A DNA stretch of 64,000 bases, from assembly GCA_000974665.1 (NCBI GenBank), contig BBSY01000003.1, positions 434,001 through 498,000 on the forward strand. The letters run 5' to 3'. Below the pieces are notes generated by a model. The model worked only from the letters and a program-made list of their open reading frames with translations. It was not told the origin of the DNA and did no database searches. Both the position numbers and the translations under genes were made by a program. This document shows positions 17,386-26,989 of the stretch, in pieces (within the stretch, counting starts at the first letter, position 1; every line of letters starts with the position of its first letter). Source of the DNA: an alpha proteobacterium U9-1i (GTDB lineage Bacteria; Pseudomonadota; Alphaproteobacteria; Caulobacterales; Aquidulcibacteraceae).

Positions 17386-18576
17386 ATGGCCAAGGAAAAG
17401 TTTGAGCGGACGAAGCCGCACTGCAACATCGGCACGATCGGCCACGTTGACCACGGCAAGACGACGCTGACGGCGGCGATCACGATGGTGTTGGCCAAGA
17501 AGGGCGGCGCGAAGGCGATGAGCTACGCCGACATCGACGCGGCCCCGGAAGAAAAGGCGCGCGGCATCACCATCAACACCGCGCACGTCGAGTACGAGAC
17601 GGCTGACCGTCACTATGCGCACGTCGATTGCCCCGGCCACGCCGATTACGTGAAGAACATGATCACGGGCGCCGCGCAGATGGACGGCGCGATCCTGGTT
17701 GTGTCGGCCGCCGACGGCCCGATGCCGCAGACCCGCGAACACATCCTGCTCGCCCGCCAGGTCGGCGTGCCGGCGCTGGTCGTGTTCTTGAACAAGGTCG
17801 ACATGGTCGACGACGCCGAATTGCTCGAGCTGGTTGAGATGGAAGTGCGCGAGCTTCTCTCGGCGTACTCGTTCCCCGGCGACGACATTCCGATCGTCAA
17901 GGGCTCGGCGCTCGCCGCCGTTGAAGGCCGCGACGCGCCGATCGGCGAAGACGCGATCATGAACCTCATGACCGCCGTCGACACCTACATCCCGCAACCG
18001 GCGCGTCCGCTGGACATGCCGTTCCTGATGCCGGTCGAAGACGTGTTCTCGATCTCGGGCCGCGGCACGGTCGTCACCGGCCGCGTCGAGAAGGGCATCG
18101 TCAAGGTGGGCGAGGAAATCGAAATCATCGGCATCCGCCCGACCGTGAAGTCGACGGTCACCGGCGTTGAAATGTTCCGCAAGCTGCTCGATCAGGGCCA
18201 AGCCGGCGACAACATCGGCGCGCTGCTGCGCGGCATCGATCGCGAAGGCGTCGAGCGCGGCCAAGTGCTCGCCAAGCCCGGCTCGATCACGCCGCACAAG
18301 AAGTTCGAATCCGAGGTGTACATTCTCACCAAGGAAGAAGGCGGCCGTCACACGCCGTTCTTCACGAATTATCGTCCGCAATTCTATTTCCGCACCACCG
18401 ACGTGACCGGCATCTGCCAGCTGCCGGACGGCGTCGAAATGGTGATGCCGGGCGACAACATCAAAATCACCGTCGAGCTGATCAGCCCGATCGCCATGGA
18501 CCAGGGCCTGCGCTTCGCCATCCGCGAAGGCGGACGCACCGTCGGTTCGGGCGTTGTGGCGAAGATTTTGGAATAA
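17386..18576 (+). CDS. tuf: translation elongation factor Tu
   Basis: 396 residues, full length. The GTPase motifs are 'GHVDHGKTT', 'RGITINTAH', 'DCPGHADY' and 'NKVDMVDD'. It delivers aminoacyl-tRNA to the ribosome. Here it is a single-gene unit with its own promoter and a strong terminator. The usual upstream rpsL-rpsG-fusA genes are absent, and rpsJ lies 2.4 kb downstream beyond two unrelated genes. Confidence 0.99.
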   Translation: MAKEKFERTKPHCNIGTIGHVDHGKTTLTAAITMVLAKKGGAKAMSYADIDAAPEEKARGITINTAHVEYETADRHYAHVDCPGHADYVKNMITGAAQMDGAILVVSAADGPMPQTREHILLARQVGVPALVVFLNKVDMVDDAELLELVEMEVRELLSAYSFPGDDIPIVKGSALAAVEGRDAPIGEDAIMNLMTAVDTYIPQPARPLDMPFLMPVEDVFSISGRGTVVTGRVEKGIVKVGEEIEIIGIRPTVKSTVTGVEMFRKLLDQGQAGDNIGALLRGIDREGVERGQVLAKPGSITPHKKFESEVYILTKEEGGRHTPFFTNYRPQFYFRTTDVTGICQLPDGVEMVMPGDNIKITVELISPIAMDQGLRFAIREGGRTVGSGVVAKILE

Positions 18577-18606
18577 AACGACGAACCGACAGGTTCGAGC
18601 GACAGA

Positions 18607-18637
18607 GGGCCGCTTCCGAAAGGAGGCGGCCCTTTTT
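18607..18637 (+). terminator. rho-independent terminator of tuf
   Basis: Stem GGGCCGCTTCC / GGAGGCGGCCC with a GAAA-type loop, followed by TTTTT. It lies 30 bases after the tuf stop. Confidence 0.9.
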
Positions 18638-18738
18638 GCGCCTACGACGCATCCAATCCTCTGAAGTCTCGCATCCGTCGAGAAGGAGGCGTGCGACGTC
18701 GGGACCGTCCGGCTGCGTGCGTCCACAGGGAGGAAGCC

Positions 18739-19542
18739 ATGCGGATGATTGCGATGACGGCGCTCTTGATGAGCGTAAGCGGCGCGGCCTGGTCGGCGCC
18801 AAATGAGCGCACGCCGTGCGTGGCGTTCAATGCCGCGAGCATCAACGCGGTTGAAGTCGCGCGGATTTCGGCGGAAGCCGTCGCCGACGCGCAAAGCGAT
18901 CTGATGCGCCAAGATTTGCAGACACGCGCGCGAACGGAAGCGGCGCTGGATCGTTTCGAGCGCGCCGATCTGCATCACCGCACGGGCGAACGCACGAATG
19001 GCGAGCGCACCTATCGCATCCATTCCGATCATGAACTGACGCCGGAGGAAGAAGCGCGCATCGAAGCGCAGGTGGAAGCAGCGCTGGAACGCGCCGCCGC
19101 CGCAACGGCGCGCGCCCAACATCTAAGCGCGGAGCAACAGGCCCGGATCCAGGCACGCGCTGCAGCGGCCGTGGAGCGTGCCGAACACGCCCGCGCCCGT
19201 GCGGCGGCCGCGCACAACGGTGAAGGCCGCTATCGCATTTACACCCGCGACGAAATGAGCCCTGAGCAAGTCGCGCGGTTGGAAGCGCAAATCGAAGCCG
19301 CCGTCGCGAGCGCTACTTCCGCCAGTGTGCGGGTCGCCGAGGTGATGGCGCGGGTTGAGGCGCGGATGGCTGAGATCGAAAGCCGTAACGGCTTGCGCCA
19401 GGCCGAACTCACCGCCGAACAAGAAGCCCAGATCGAGGCGGCATTGGAGCGCGCCGAAGCGGCCATCGAGCGGGCGGCTGAAGCCATGGAGCGGGCCCAA
19501 GAGCGGCGCCGCGACCGCCTTGAGGGTGGCGACGAAGACTAA
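18739..19542 (+). CDS. exported Ala/Glu/Arg-rich coiled-coil repeat protein
   Basis: 267 residues. A Sec signal ('MIAMTALLMSVSGAAWSAP') is followed by long charged helices rich in A, E and R. An internal duplication is visible: 'YRIHSDHELTPEEEARIEAQ' (~92-111) and 'YRIYTRDEMSPEQVARLEAQ' (~170-190), each followed by a helical run of about 50 residues with 'EAALERAA'-type heptads. It should be a periplasmic elongated coiled coil; no family is recognised. ATG 18739 follows GGGAGGAAG; an in-frame ATG at 18691 would hide the signal peptide. The gene sits between tuf and rpsJ, with a terminator on each side. Confidence 0.75.
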   Translation: MRMIAMTALLMSVSGAAWSAPNERTPCVAFNAASINAVEVARISAEAVADAQSDLMRQDLQTRARTEAALDRFERADLHHRTGERTNGERTYRIHSDHELTPEEEARIEAQVEAALERAAAATARAQHLSAEQQARIQARAAAAVERAEHARARAAAAHNGEGRYRIYTRDEMSPEQVARLEAQIEAAVASATSASVRVAEVMARVEARMAEIESRNGLRQAELTAEQEAQIEAALERAEAAIERAAEAMERAQERRRDRLEGGDED

Positions 19543-19565
19543 TCATTTCGCCTCAGCGATGCAGG

Positions 19566-19598
19566 AAGGGCCGCCTCATGGGGCGGCCCTTCTTCGTT
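19566..19598 (+). terminator. rho-independent terminator of the coiled-coil gene
   Basis: Stem AAGGGCCGCC / GGCGGCCCTT with a TCATGG-like loop, followed by CTTCGTTT. The stem is nearly the same as that of the tuf terminator. Confidence 0.75.
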
Positions 19599-19674
19599 TG
19601 GGCTTGCATCCACCGGCCCGACATGGGGCATCCTTTAGCCAAAGGCGCGCTGCTTGGGCGCGAGGGAGGCGTGG

Positions 19675-20658
19675 ATGGAGCGCTTTGTTTTTGTGACGGC
19701 GGTGACCGTTGCTATCATTTTCGGCGTGTTCGCCATGTTTGGCGGCGTCCACTGGAACATGGACTGGGATGAGGCGGACGCTCACGGCGTGGCGCCGGTT
19801 GTGGCGTTGGCTGCGGGGCGGGCGGAGCCGCAGACCTATGCCGGCAGCGAAGTCCGTCTGCGCCATGTGGCGGCGTTTATCTCGGTCGTGCCTGAGGATC
19901 GAACCGACGTTTCCGTTGAGATCGACAATCCGGGCGGCGCGCCGATGCCGGCGATTTCGCTCGACGAGGAAGATGTGGTCGTCGACGGCCAGCTCCGTGG
20001 TCGGATCGAAAATTGCCGTGACGACGGTGTCGAGCTGCGGGGCTACGGCTTCGTCGCCAACGACCAATTGCCCCGGATTACCATTCGGACGCCGCGGACG
20101 CTGGTCATTGGCGTGTCCGGCGCCGGCCGCACCGAGATTGGTGAAACCCAAGCCCTGGACGCCGATTTCAGTGGCTGCGGCACGGCGACGCTGGCGGCGG
20201 TAGCCGGCGACCTCCGGGTCGAACTGTCCGGCTCCGGCGAAGTGCGCGGCGCCGGCGCGCAGACCTTAGATGCCGAAATCGCCGGGTCCGGCGAGATTGA
20301 GGTCGGCCCGGTCGCTAACGGCGCGGACGTCTCGATCGCAGGCTCTGGGTCGGTGGCGATCAATGGCCTCACGGGGCCGTTGGAAAGCAGCGGCGCCGGC
20401 TCCGGCTCCATTGAAGTGCGCGGTGGCTCGATCACCACGGCCACGGTGGACCTCGCCGGTTCGGGCGATGTAACGATCTCAGCCCCCGTGCAGCGTCTGG
20501 AGGCCTCGATCGTTGGCTCCGGCGATGTGGACGTAAACGCCGCCGTTGGCGAAGTTGACGCGGAAATCGCCGGTTCTGGCAACGTCACCGTCCAGTCTGT
20601 GACCGGCAATGTCCGCAAGCAGATCATGGGTTCTGGCGACGTGACTGTGGGTGGGTGA
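19675..20658 (+). CDS. membrane-anchored GIN-domain (DUF2807-like) beta-solenoid protein
   Basis: 327 residues. One N-terminal membrane helix ('FVFVTAVTVAIIFGVFAMF') acts as an anchor. Residues ~60-145 form an unrecognised beta-rich part. From ~145 to the end there are about nine short beta repeats, each ending in a turn such as 'LSGSGEV', 'IAGSGEI', 'LAGSGDV', 'IVGSGDV' or 'IAGSGNV'. This is the pattern of the GIN/DUF2807 'putative auto-transporter adhesin' head domain, a right-handed beta-solenoid. It is probably periplasmic or surface-facing; its ligand is unknown. ATG 19675 follows GAGGGAGGC. It lies just before the S10 ribosomal operon with no functional link to it. Confidence 0.8.
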   Translation: MERFVFVTAVTVAIIFGVFAMFGGVHWNMDWDEADAHGVAPVVALAAGRAEPQTYAGSEVRLRHVAAFISVVPEDRTDVSVEIDNPGGAPMPAISLDEEDVVVDGQLRGRIENCRDDGVELRGYGFVANDQLPRITIRTPRTLVIGVSGAGRTEIGETQALDADFSGCGTATLAAVAGDLRVELSGSGEVRGAGAQTLDAEIAGSGEIEVGPVANGADVSIAGSGSVAINGLTGPLESSGAGSGSIEVRGGSITTATVDLAGSGDVTISAPVQRLEASIVGSGDVDVNAAVGEVDAEIAGSGNVTVQSVTGNVRKQIMGSGDVTVGG

Positions 20659-20663
20659 AAAAT

Positions 20664-20696
20664 CGCCGCGCGGGCGTGCTTGACGCCTGCGCGGCG
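20664..20696 (+). terminator. strong hairpin after GIN-domain gene (possible terminator)
   Basis: CGCCGCGCGGGCG pairs with CGCCTGCGCGGCG (13 pairs, one G-U) around a 7-base loop, six bases after the stop codon. No T tract follows, so termination is uncertain. It overlaps the -35 of the candidate rpsJ promoter. Confidence 0.4.
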
Positions 20697-20708
20697 CCCC
20701 TGTATCTG
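20680..20708 (+). promoter_or_regulatory. candidate promoter of the S10-spc-alpha operon
   Basis: TTGACG at 20680-20685, 17-base spacer, TATCTG at 20703-20708. It would give a ~240-base leader before rpsJ, which fits long regulated leaders of ribosomal operons. The leader contains the small inverted repeat TAAGCTTTGCTTA near 20730. No other gene is seen in 20659-20956. Confidence 0.45.
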
Positions 20709-20956
20709 ACCGCCCTTCGAGCCGGCCGTAAGCTTTGCTTAGACGCGGTTCGCACTTAACGCGACATCGACCCGATGGCCTGAAAGGCCTGGGCTGAACG
20801 CGGGGCCGGACGGCCCTCCGTCGCTGTTTCTTGCGAAACCTCCCGTTAGCTTAGCCGCCCGTCTGGTTCGGAACGGCGTTTTTCTTCGTCGGCGCGTGTC
20901 CTCGAGGTGGGGCCGCGGCGACGTGTTTTGCGTCCTGGCATTCGGGAACAAGAGCG

Positions 20957-21271
20957 ATGATGCAGCAAAATATCCGGATCAGGCTGAAAGCCTTCGATCA
21001 CCGCACGCTCGACCTCTCCACCAAGGAGATTGTGTCGACGGCGAAGCGCACCGGCGCGACCGTAGTAGGCCCGGTGCCGCTGCCGACGCGTATCGAGAAG
21101 TTCACCGTCAACCGCTCGCCCCACATCGATAAGAAGAGCCGCGAGCAGTTCGAAATCCGCACGCACAAGCGCGTGCTCGACATCATCCAACCGACCCCGC
21201 AGACCGTCGACGCGCTGATGAAGCTCGACCTCTCCGCCGGCGTCGACGTTCAAATCCAAGTGTTGGGTTGA
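20957..21271 (+). CDS. rpsJ: 30S ribosomal protein S10
   Basis: 104 residues, normal length. It reads '[15 protein letters not shown]', '[20 protein letters not shown]' and '[11 protein letters not shown]', all S10 hallmarks. First gene of the S10 cluster. Two consecutive ATGs (20957, 20960) could start it; the second matches the usual 'MQxQNIRI' form better. S10 is also NusE, a transcription antitermination factor. Confidence 0.98.
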   Translation: MMQQNIRIRLKAFDHRTLDLSTKEIVSTAKRTGATVVGPVPLPTRIEKFTVNRSPHIDKKSREQFEIRTHKRVLDIIQPTPQTVDALMKLDLSAGVDVQIQVLG

Positions 21272-21276
21272 GCGCC

Positions 21277-22098
21277 ATGAGCAACACGATCTCCAACAAA
21301 GAATTTGGCCGCACCGGCGTGATCGCGCGCAAGCTCGGAATGATGCGCCTGTTTGCGGAAGACGGCGCGCACGTGCCTGTCACGGTGCTCGATCTTGAAG
21401 GTTGCCAAGTGATCGGCCGCCGCACGGTTGAAGCCGAGGACTTCACCGACTCCACCGGCGCCAAGGTTGATCTCAAGCTGACGAAGTCGCGCAAGAACGA
21501 AAAGAAGACCGACCAGAGCCGCGCCCCGAAAGGCAATGGATACGTCGCGCTTCAACTCGGCGCCGGCAAAGCGAAGGCCAAGCGCGCCACGCAAGCCGAG
21601 CGCGGCCAGTTCGCGAAATCCAAGGTGGACGTAAAAGCCATCGTCCGCGAATTCCGCGTCAGTGCAGACAATCTCGCTCCGGTCGGCGCCGTTATCAGCG
21701 CCGACCATTTTGTTGCCGGCCAGAAGGTCGATGTCTCGGGCATCACCATCGGCAAGGGCTTTGCCGGCGCCATGAAGCGCTGGAACTTCGGCGGCCTGCG
21801 CGCGACGCACGGCGTGTCGGTGTCGCACCGCTCGCACGGCTCGACCGGCCAACGCCAGGATCCGGGCAAGGTGTTCAAGGGTAAGAAGATGGCGGGCCAT
21901 CTGGGCGACGAACGCGTCACCACCCAGAACCTCGTCGTTGTGAAGACGGACGCCAAGCGCGGCCTCATCTTCGTGCGCGGCGCTGTGCCGGGCGCGGAAG
22001 GAAGCTGGGTTGAAGTGCGCGACGCCGTGAAGGCGAAGCTGCCGAAGGACGCCCCGAAGCCGGGCGCGTTCACGACCGCTGAAGGGGCTGCGGCATGA
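21277..22098 (+). CDS. rplC: 50S ribosomal protein L3
   Basis: 273 residues, longer than E. coli L3 (209). '[13 protein letters not shown]' and '[18 protein letters not shown]' with '[16 protein letters not shown]' are canonical. The extra length is an insertion near 45-100 and a C-terminal tail ending 'FTTAEGAAA'. L3 initiates 23S assembly and contacts the peptidyl-transferase centre. ATG 21277 is used in place of the TTG at 21268 that overlaps rpsJ. The stop overlaps the rplD start as ATGA. Confidence 0.97.
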   Translation: MSNTISNKEFGRTGVIARKLGMMRLFAEDGAHVPVTVLDLEGCQVIGRRTVEAEDFTDSTGAKVDLKLTKSRKNEKKTDQSRAPKGNGYVALQLGAGKAKAKRATQAERGQFAKSKVDVKAIVREFRVSADNLAPVGAVISADHFVAGQKVDVSGITIGKGFAGAMKRWNFGGLRATHGVSVSHRSHGSTGQRQDPGKVFKGKKMAGHLGDERVTTQNLVVVKTDAKRGLIFVRGAVPGAEGSWVEVRDAVKAKLPKDAPKPGAFTTAEGAAA

Positions 22099-22793
22099 AG
22101 CTCGATATCATCACTCTCGACGCCAAGAAGGCGGGCTCGATCGACCTCGATGATTCCGTTTTCGGCATCGACCTGATCCGCGGCGATATCCTGCAGCGCA
22201 TGGTGAAGTACCAACTCGCCAAGCGCCGCGCCGGCACGCACAAGACGCAATCGCGCGGCGAAGTCTCGGTCACGCACTCCAAGCTCTACAAGCAAAAGGG
22301 TACGGGCCAAGCGCGCCACGGCGCCAAGAACGCGCCGATCTTCCGCGGCGGCGGTCATGCGCACAATCGTCTGCCGCGCGATTACGCGCACGATCTGACG
22401 AAGAAGTTCCGGGCGCTGGCGCTGCGGCACGCCCTCTCCGCCAAAGCCAAGGCCGGCGAGATCGTGATCGTTGACGCGGTGGCGTTGAAGGAGCCGAAGA
22501 CGGCGGCTTTGCGCACGCAATTGTCGAACCTGAAGCTCGACAAGACGCTGATCATTGCTGGCGCGGAAGTGGATGCGAACCTCGCCCGCGCCGCGCGCAA
22601 CATTCCGCGCCTTGACGTGCTGCCGAACGCTGGCCTGAACGTTTACGACGTCCTGCGCTGCGGCAAGCTGGTGCTGACGGTGGACGCCGTGAACGCGATC
22701 CACGCCCGCTTCAAGAAGGACGGCGAAGCTGCCGCTCCCGCGAAGCGCGCGCCGGCGAAAAAGAAAACCGCTGAAGAAGGAGCCGCAGCATGA
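22095..22793 (+). CDS. rplD: 50S ribosomal protein L4
   Basis: 232 residues. The extended loop with '[20 protein letters not shown]' is the L4 arm that lines the exit tunnel. A Lys/Ala-rich C-terminal extension ('[18 protein letters not shown]') goes beyond the E. coli protein. Coupled to rplC and rplW by ATGA overlaps. L4 often autoregulates the S10 operon; no regulatory leader could be confirmed here. Confidence 0.97.
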   Translation: MKLDIITLDAKKAGSIDLDDSVFGIDLIRGDILQRMVKYQLAKRRAGTHKTQSRGEVSVTHSKLYKQKGTGQARHGAKNAPIFRGGGHAHNRLPRDYAHDLTKKFRALALRHALSAKAKAGEIVIVDAVALKEPKTAALRTQLSNLKLDKTLIIAGAEVDANLARAARNIPRLDVLPNAGLNVYDVLRCGKLVLTVDAVNAIHARFKKDGEAAAPAKRAPAKKKTAEEGAAA

Positions 22794-23086
22794 GCGCGCT
22801 CAACAAACACTACGACACCATTCTCGCGCCGGTGATCACGGAAAAGGCTACGCTGCTCTCTGAGCACAACAAGGTCATGTTCCGCGTTCCCCTCGAAGCG
22901 ACCAAGGACGACGTGAAGGAAGCGGTCGAGAAGCTCTTCAACGTCAAGGTTGGCGCGGTGAATACGATCCGCGTGAAGGGCAAAACGAAAATGTTCCGCG
23001 GCCGCCCCGGCAAGCGTTCCGACACCAAGAAGGCGATCGTGACGTTGCTCGACGGCTATTCCATCGACGTGACGACGGGGCTCTGA
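22790..23086 (+). CDS. rplW: 50S ribosomal protein L23
   Basis: 98 residues, normal. '[21 protein letters not shown]' is split by the usual loop, then '[18 protein letters not shown]'. L23 forms the docking site for trigger factor and SRP at the tunnel exit. ATGA overlap with rplD. Confidence 0.97.
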   Translation: MSALNKHYDTILAPVITEKATLLSEHNKVMFRVPLEATKDDVKEAVEKLFNVKVGAVNTIRVKGKTKMFRGRPGKRSDTKKAIVTLLDGYSIDVTTGL

Positions 23087-23091
23087 AGCAC

Positions 23092-23928
23092 ATGGCGCTC
23101 AAGCAATTCCGCCCGACTTCGCCAGGCCGCCGCCAGCTCGTGATCGTTGACCGATCCGAGTTGCACAAGGGCAAGCCGGTGAAGGCGCTGACCGAAGGCC
23201 TCACCAAGTCCGGCGGCCGCAACAATATGGGCCGCGTCACCGCGTTCCGTCATGGCGGCGGTCACAAGCGCACCTATCGCATGATCGACTTCAAGCGCCG
23301 CAAGTGGGGCGTTGAGGCGACGGTCGAGCGTCTCGAGTACGATCCGAACCGCACCGCGTTCATCGCGCTGTTGAAGTACAAGGACGGCGAACTCGCCTAC
23401 ATCATCGCGCCGCAACGCCTGAAGGCTGGCGACACGGTGGTCGCCGGTGAGAAGGTGGACGTGAAGCCCGGCAACGCGATGCCGCTGAAGTCGATCCCGG
23501 TCGGCACGATCGTGCACAATGTTGAGCTGAAGCCGCTGAAGGGCGGCCAGATGGCGCGCGCGGCGGGTTCGTACGCGCAAGTCGTTGGCCGTGACACCGG
23601 CTACGCGCAATTGCGCATGATGTCTGGCGAAGTGCGCATGGTGCAGGACACCTGCATGGCCACGATCGGCGCGGTGTCGAACCCCGACAACATGAACGAA
23701 GTGTGGGGCAAGGCCGGCCGCTCGATTTGGATGGGCCGTAAGCCCACCGTTCGCGGCGTCGCCATGAACCCGGTCGATCACCCCCACGGCGGCGGTGAAG
23801 GCAAGACTTCCGGCGGCCGTCACCCCGTGACGCCGTGGGGCAAGAAAACGCGCGGCCCGAAGACCCGCAAAACCCAAGCGTCGGATCGTCTGATCATCCG
23901 CCGTCGTCATTCGAAGAAAACGAGCTGA
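23092..23928 (+). CDS. rplB: 50S ribosomal protein L2
   Basis: 278 residues, normal. '[20 protein letters not shown]' and '[15 protein letters not shown]' (with the conserved His of the peptidyl-transferase region) identify it. Five bases after rplW. Confidence 0.99.
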   Translation: MALKQFRPTSPGRRQLVIVDRSELHKGKPVKALTEGLTKSGGRNNMGRVTAFRHGGGHKRTYRMIDFKRRKWGVEATVERLEYDPNRTAFIALLKYKDGELAYIIAPQRLKAGDTVVAGEKVDVKPGNAMPLKSIPVGTIVHNVELKPLKGGQMARAAGSYAQVVGRDTGYAQLRMMSGEVRMVQDTCMATIGAVSNPDNMNEVWGKAGRSIWMGRKPTVRGVAMNPVDHPHGGGEGKTSGGRHPVTPWGKKTRGPKTRKTQASDRLIIRRRHSKKTS

Positions 23929-23935
23929 GGAAGAT

Positions 23936-24214
23936 ATGCCGCGTTCCGTTTGGAAAGGCCCGTTCGTCGACGGTTATCTGCTCGCCAAGGCCGACAAGGC
24001 CGCGGGCGGTGGTCGTCGCGAAGCGATCAAGACCTGGTCGCGCCGCTCCACCATCATGCCGCAATTCGTCGGCCTCACCTTCCAAGTTCACAACGGCAAG
24101 CAATTCACGCCGGTGCTCGTGAGCGAGGACATGGTTGGCCACAAGCTTGGCGAGTTCGCGCCTACCCGCAATTACTTCGGCCATGGCGCCGACAAAAAAG
24201 CGAAGAGGAAGTAG
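23936..24214 (+). CDS. rpsS: 30S ribosomal protein S19
   Basis: 92 residues. '[14 protein letters not shown]' start, '[13 protein letters not shown]' and '[16 protein letters not shown]' are canonical. It binds 16S rRNA in the head with S13. Confidence 0.99.
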   Translation: MPRSVWKGPFVDGYLLAKADKAAGGGRREAIKTWSRRSTIMPQFVGLTFQVHNGKQFTPVLVSEDMVGHKLGEFAPTRNYFGHGADKKAKRK

Positions 24215-24217
24215 GCC

Positions 24218-24607
24218 ATGGGTAAGCCCAAAGCCCCTCCCAAGCAGGCTTCGAATGAGGCGCGTGCAGTGCTCCGCACGGTCCGCATCAGCCCGCAGAA
24301 GCTGAACCTTGTGGCGCAGTCGATCCGCGGCTTGTCGGCGGAAAAGGCGCGCAACGAGCTTCTGTTTTCGCGGAAGCGCATCTCCAAGGATGTGCTGAAG
24401 TGCCTGCAATCGGCGATCGACAACGCTGAGAACAACCACGGCCTCGATCTCGACGGCCTGGTGGTGAGCCAAGCGCATGTCGGCAAGAATTTCAGCATGA
24501 AGCGCATGCACGCCCGCGCCCGTGGCCGCGGCGTGCGCATCGAAAAGATGTTCTCGCAGCTCACGATCGTGCTGCGCGACATGACCAAGCAAGCCGAGGC
24601 CGCGTAA
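24218..24607 (+). CDS. rplV: 50S ribosomal protein L22
   Basis: 129 residues. '[17 protein letters not shown]' and the beta-hairpin '[16 protein letters not shown]' that reaches the exit tunnel are present. The N-terminus has ~12 extra polar residues. TAATG overlap with rpsC. Confidence 0.98.
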   Translation: MGKPKAPPKQASNEARAVLRTVRISPQKLNLVAQSIRGLSAEKARNELLFSRKRISKDVLKCLQSAIDNAENNHGLDLDGLVVSQAHVGKNFSMKRMHARARGRGVRIEKMFSQLTIVLRDMTKQAEAA

Positions 24608-25407
24608 TGGGTCAGAAAGTCAATCCGATCGGTCTGCGCCTCGGCGTCAACCGCACATGGGACAGCCGCTGGTACGCCAACACCGGGCAGTACGCGACGC
24701 TGCTTCACCAAGATCTCGCGATCCGCAAGTATCTGCGTGAAAAGCTGAAGGCCGCCGGCATCTCCAAGATCATCATCGAGCGTCCGCTGAAGAAGTGCCG
24801 CGTGACGGTTCACACCGCCAAGCCCGGCGTCGTCATCGGCAAAAAGGGCGCTGACATCGAGAAGCTTCGTAAGGAGCTCGCGAAGATGGCGCCGGACGCC
24901 GAGGTTCACCTGAACCTCGTCGAAGTGCGCAAGCCGGAAACCGATTCCAACCTGGTCGCCGAGGGCGTGGCCCAGCAGCTTGAGCGCCGCGTTGCGTTCC
25001 GCCGCGCCATGAAGCGGGCGATGCAATCGGCCATGCGCTTGGGCGCGCAAGGCATCCGCATCAACGTGTCGGGCCGTCTGGGCGGCGCGGAAATCGCGCG
25101 CATGGAATGGTACCGCGAAGGCCGCGTGCCGTTGCACACGCTGCGCGCTGACGTCGATTACGGCACCTGCGAAGCTGATACGGCCTACGGCAAGATCGGC
25201 GTGAAGGTGTGGATCTTCAAAGGCGAGATCCTTGAGCACGACCCGATGGCGCAGGACAAGCGCGCTATGGAAAGCGGCGAAAACCGCGAGCGCCGCGATC
25301 GCGACCGGCCTGCCCGCGATGATCGTCCGCCGTCAAATGATCGTCCGCGTCGCGGCCGTCGTCCGCCTCGTGGCGGCGACGAAGCTGCCCCGGAATCGGA
25401 GGCATAA
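24607..25407 (+). CDS. rpsC: 30S ribosomal protein S3 with Arg-rich C-terminal tail
   Basis: 266 residues. '[20 protein letters not shown]', the KH motif '[17 protein letters not shown]' and '[14 protein letters not shown]' are canonical S3. After residue ~218 there is a ~45-residue low-complexity tail rich in Arg, Asp and Pro ('[20 protein letters not shown]', '[10 protein letters not shown]') ending acidic. S3 lines the mRNA entry channel and acts in helicase activity with S4 and S5. The tail is coded in frame without any sign of frameshift. Confidence 0.97.
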   Translation: MGQKVNPIGLRLGVNRTWDSRWYANTGQYATLLHQDLAIRKYLREKLKAAGISKIIIERPLKKCRVTVHTAKPGVVIGKKGADIEKLRKELAKMAPDAEVHLNLVEVRKPETDSNLVAEGVAQQLERRVAFRRAMKRAMQSAMRLGAQGIRINVSGRLGGAEIARMEWYREGRVPLHTLRADVDYGTCEADTAYGKIGVKVWIFKGEILEHDPMAQDKRAMESGENRERRDRDRPARDDRPPSNDRPRRGRRPPRGGDEAAPESEA

Positions 25408-25413
25408 CCCACC

Positions 25414-25830
25414 ATGATGCAGCCGAAGAAAACCAAGTTCCGGCGCGCCCATAAGGGCCGCATCAAAGGGAACACCAAAGGCGGCGCCGCTCTCAATTTC
25501 GGAGAGTACGGCCTGAAGGCGCTTGAGCCGAACCGCGTCAACGCACGCGAGATCGAAGCTTGCCGCCGGGCCATCACGCGCGAAATGAAGCGCCAGGGCC
25601 GCGTCTGGATCCGCATCTTCCCGGATGTGCCGGTGTCACAGAAGCCGGTCGAAGTCCGCATGGGTAAGGGCAAGGGCGCGGTTGAGTATTGGGCAGCGCG
25701 CGTCGCGCCTGGCCGGATCATGTTCGAGGTCGACGGCGTGCCGGAAACGGTCGCCCGCGAGAGCCTGCGCCTCGGCGCGGCGAAGCTGTCGGTCCGGACC
25801 AAGATCGTCGCGCGGATGGAGGGTCTCTAA
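25414..25830 (+). CDS. rplP: 50S ribosomal protein L16
   Basis: 138 residues. '[16 protein letters not shown]' start and '[20 protein letters not shown]' with '[15 protein letters not shown]' are canonical. Two ATGs at 25414 and 25417 are equivalent starts. The stop overlaps the rpmC start (TAATG). Confidence 0.98.
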   Translation: MMQPKKTKFRRAHKGRIKGNTKGGAALNFGEYGLKALEPNRVNAREIEACRRAITREMKRQGRVWIRIFPDVPVSQKPVEVRMGKGKGAVEYWAARVAPGRIMFEVDGVPETVARESLRLGAAKLSVRTKIVARMEGL

Positions 25831-26039
25831 TGGCTGAACAAGCGATCAAAGACGTCCGTGGTTACGACGAAGCGCGCCTCAAAGAAGAGCTGGCGTCGCT
25901 GAAGAAAGAACAATTCAACCTTCGTTTCCAACAGGCGACTGGCCAGTTGGAAAAGCCTTCCCGCATGAAGGACGTCCGCCGCGCCATCGCACGCGTGCAG
26001 ACAGTGCTTCGCGAGAAGTCTCCGAAGGCCAAGGTTTAA
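25830..26039 (+). CDS. rpmC: 50S ribosomal protein L29
   Basis: 69 residues, normal. '[19 protein letters not shown]' and '[10 protein letters not shown]' give the L29 two-helix hairpin. ATG 25830 overlaps the rplP stop by one base. Confidence 0.97.
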   Translation: MAEQAIKDVRGYDEARLKEELASLKKEQFNLRFQQATGQLEKPSRMKDVRRAIARVQTVLREKSPKAKV

Positions 26040-26056
26040 GGCAAGGAACGAGTACG

Positions 26057-26296
26057 ATGCCGCGCCGTGTAATGTCCGGAACGATCGTGAGCGACAAAGG
26101 CGACAAGACTGTTGTCGTGCAGGTGGAGCGCACCTATCTCCACCCGCTGCTCAAAAAGACCGTGCGCCGGTCTGCGAAGTTCCACGCCCATGACGAAGCC
26201 AACGCCTACAAAACGGGCGAGAAGGTCAACATTCAAGAATGCCCGCCGAAGTCCAAGCTGAAACGCTGGGAAGTCGTCGGCCGCATCGGAGCATAA
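26057..26296 (+). CDS. rpsQ: 30S ribosomal protein S17
   Basis: 79 residues. '[20 protein letters not shown]', '[19 protein letters not shown]' and '[19 protein letters not shown]' are canonical OB-fold S17 motifs. Confidence 0.98.
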   Translation: MPRRVMSGTIVSDKGDKTVVVQVERTYLHPLLKKTVRRSAKFHAHDEANAYKTGEKVNIQECPPKSKLKRWEVVGRIGA

Positions 26297-26300
26297 GCTC

Positions 26301-26669
26301 ATGATCCAGATGCAAACCAATCTTGAGGTCGCCGACAATTCCGGCGCCAAGCGCGTAATGTGCATCAAGGTGCTTGGCGGCTCAAAGCGCCGCTACGCCA
26401 CCGTGGGCGACATCATCGTCGTGTCCGTAAAGGAAGCGATGCCGCGCGGCCGCGTGAAGAAGGGCGATGTCCGCAAGGCGATCGTCGTGCGCGTGTCGAA
26501 GGACATCAAGCGCAAGGATGGCTCGACCATCCGCTTCGATTCCAACGCCGCAGTTCTGATCAATCAACAAGGCGAGCCGATCGGCACGCGTATCTTCGGA
26601 CCGGTGCCGCGCGAACTTCGCGCCAAGAACCAAATGAAGATCATCTCGCTCGCGCCGGAGGTCCTCTAA
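26301..26669 (+). CDS. rplN: 50S ribosomal protein L14
   Basis: 122 residues, exact family length. '[20 protein letters not shown]' and '[10 protein letters not shown]' are diagnostic. TAATG overlap with rplX. Confidence 0.99.
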   Translation: MIQMQTNLEVADNSGAKRVMCIKVLGGSKRRYATVGDIIVVSVKEAMPRGRVKKGDVRKAIVVRVSKDIKRKDGSTIRFDSNAAVLINQQGEPIGTRIFGPVPRELRAKNQMKIISLAPEVL

Positions 26670-26989
26670 TGGCTGCGAAGATTAAGAAGGACGATTTCGT
26701 GATCGTCCTGGCCGGCAAGGACAAGGGCAAGAGCGGCAAGGTCATCAAGGTGCTCAAGGAAGATGAGCGCGTGGTGGTCGAAGGCGTGAACATGGCCAAG
26801 CGCCATACCAAGCCCGACGTGAAGAACCCGCAAGGCGGCGTCATTCAGAAGGAAGCGTCGATCCACGTGTCGAACGTGGCGATCCGCGACCCGAAGACCG
26901 GCAAGCCGACGCGTGTTGGTTTCAAAATGAATGACAAGGGCGTGAAGGTCCGCGTGGCCAAGGGCTCGGGAGTTGAGATCGATGTCTGA
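26669..26989 (+). CDS. rplX: 50S ribosomal protein L24
   Basis: 106 residues. KOW motif '[20 protein letters not shown]' then '[11 protein letters not shown]'. The last eight bases overlap the rplE start. Confidence 0.98.
   Translation: MAAKIKKDDFVIVLAGKDKGKSGKVIKVLKEDERVVVEGVNMAKRHTKPDVKNPQGGVIQKEASIHVSNVAIRDPKTGKPTRVGFKMNDKGVKVRVAKGSGVEIDV

Noticed and set aside
17350-19122. 590-codon open frame on the minus strand across tuf
   Set aside because: It is antisense to a perfectly conserved tuf gene; long antisense frames are expected in GC-rich codon usage, and the translation has no family features.
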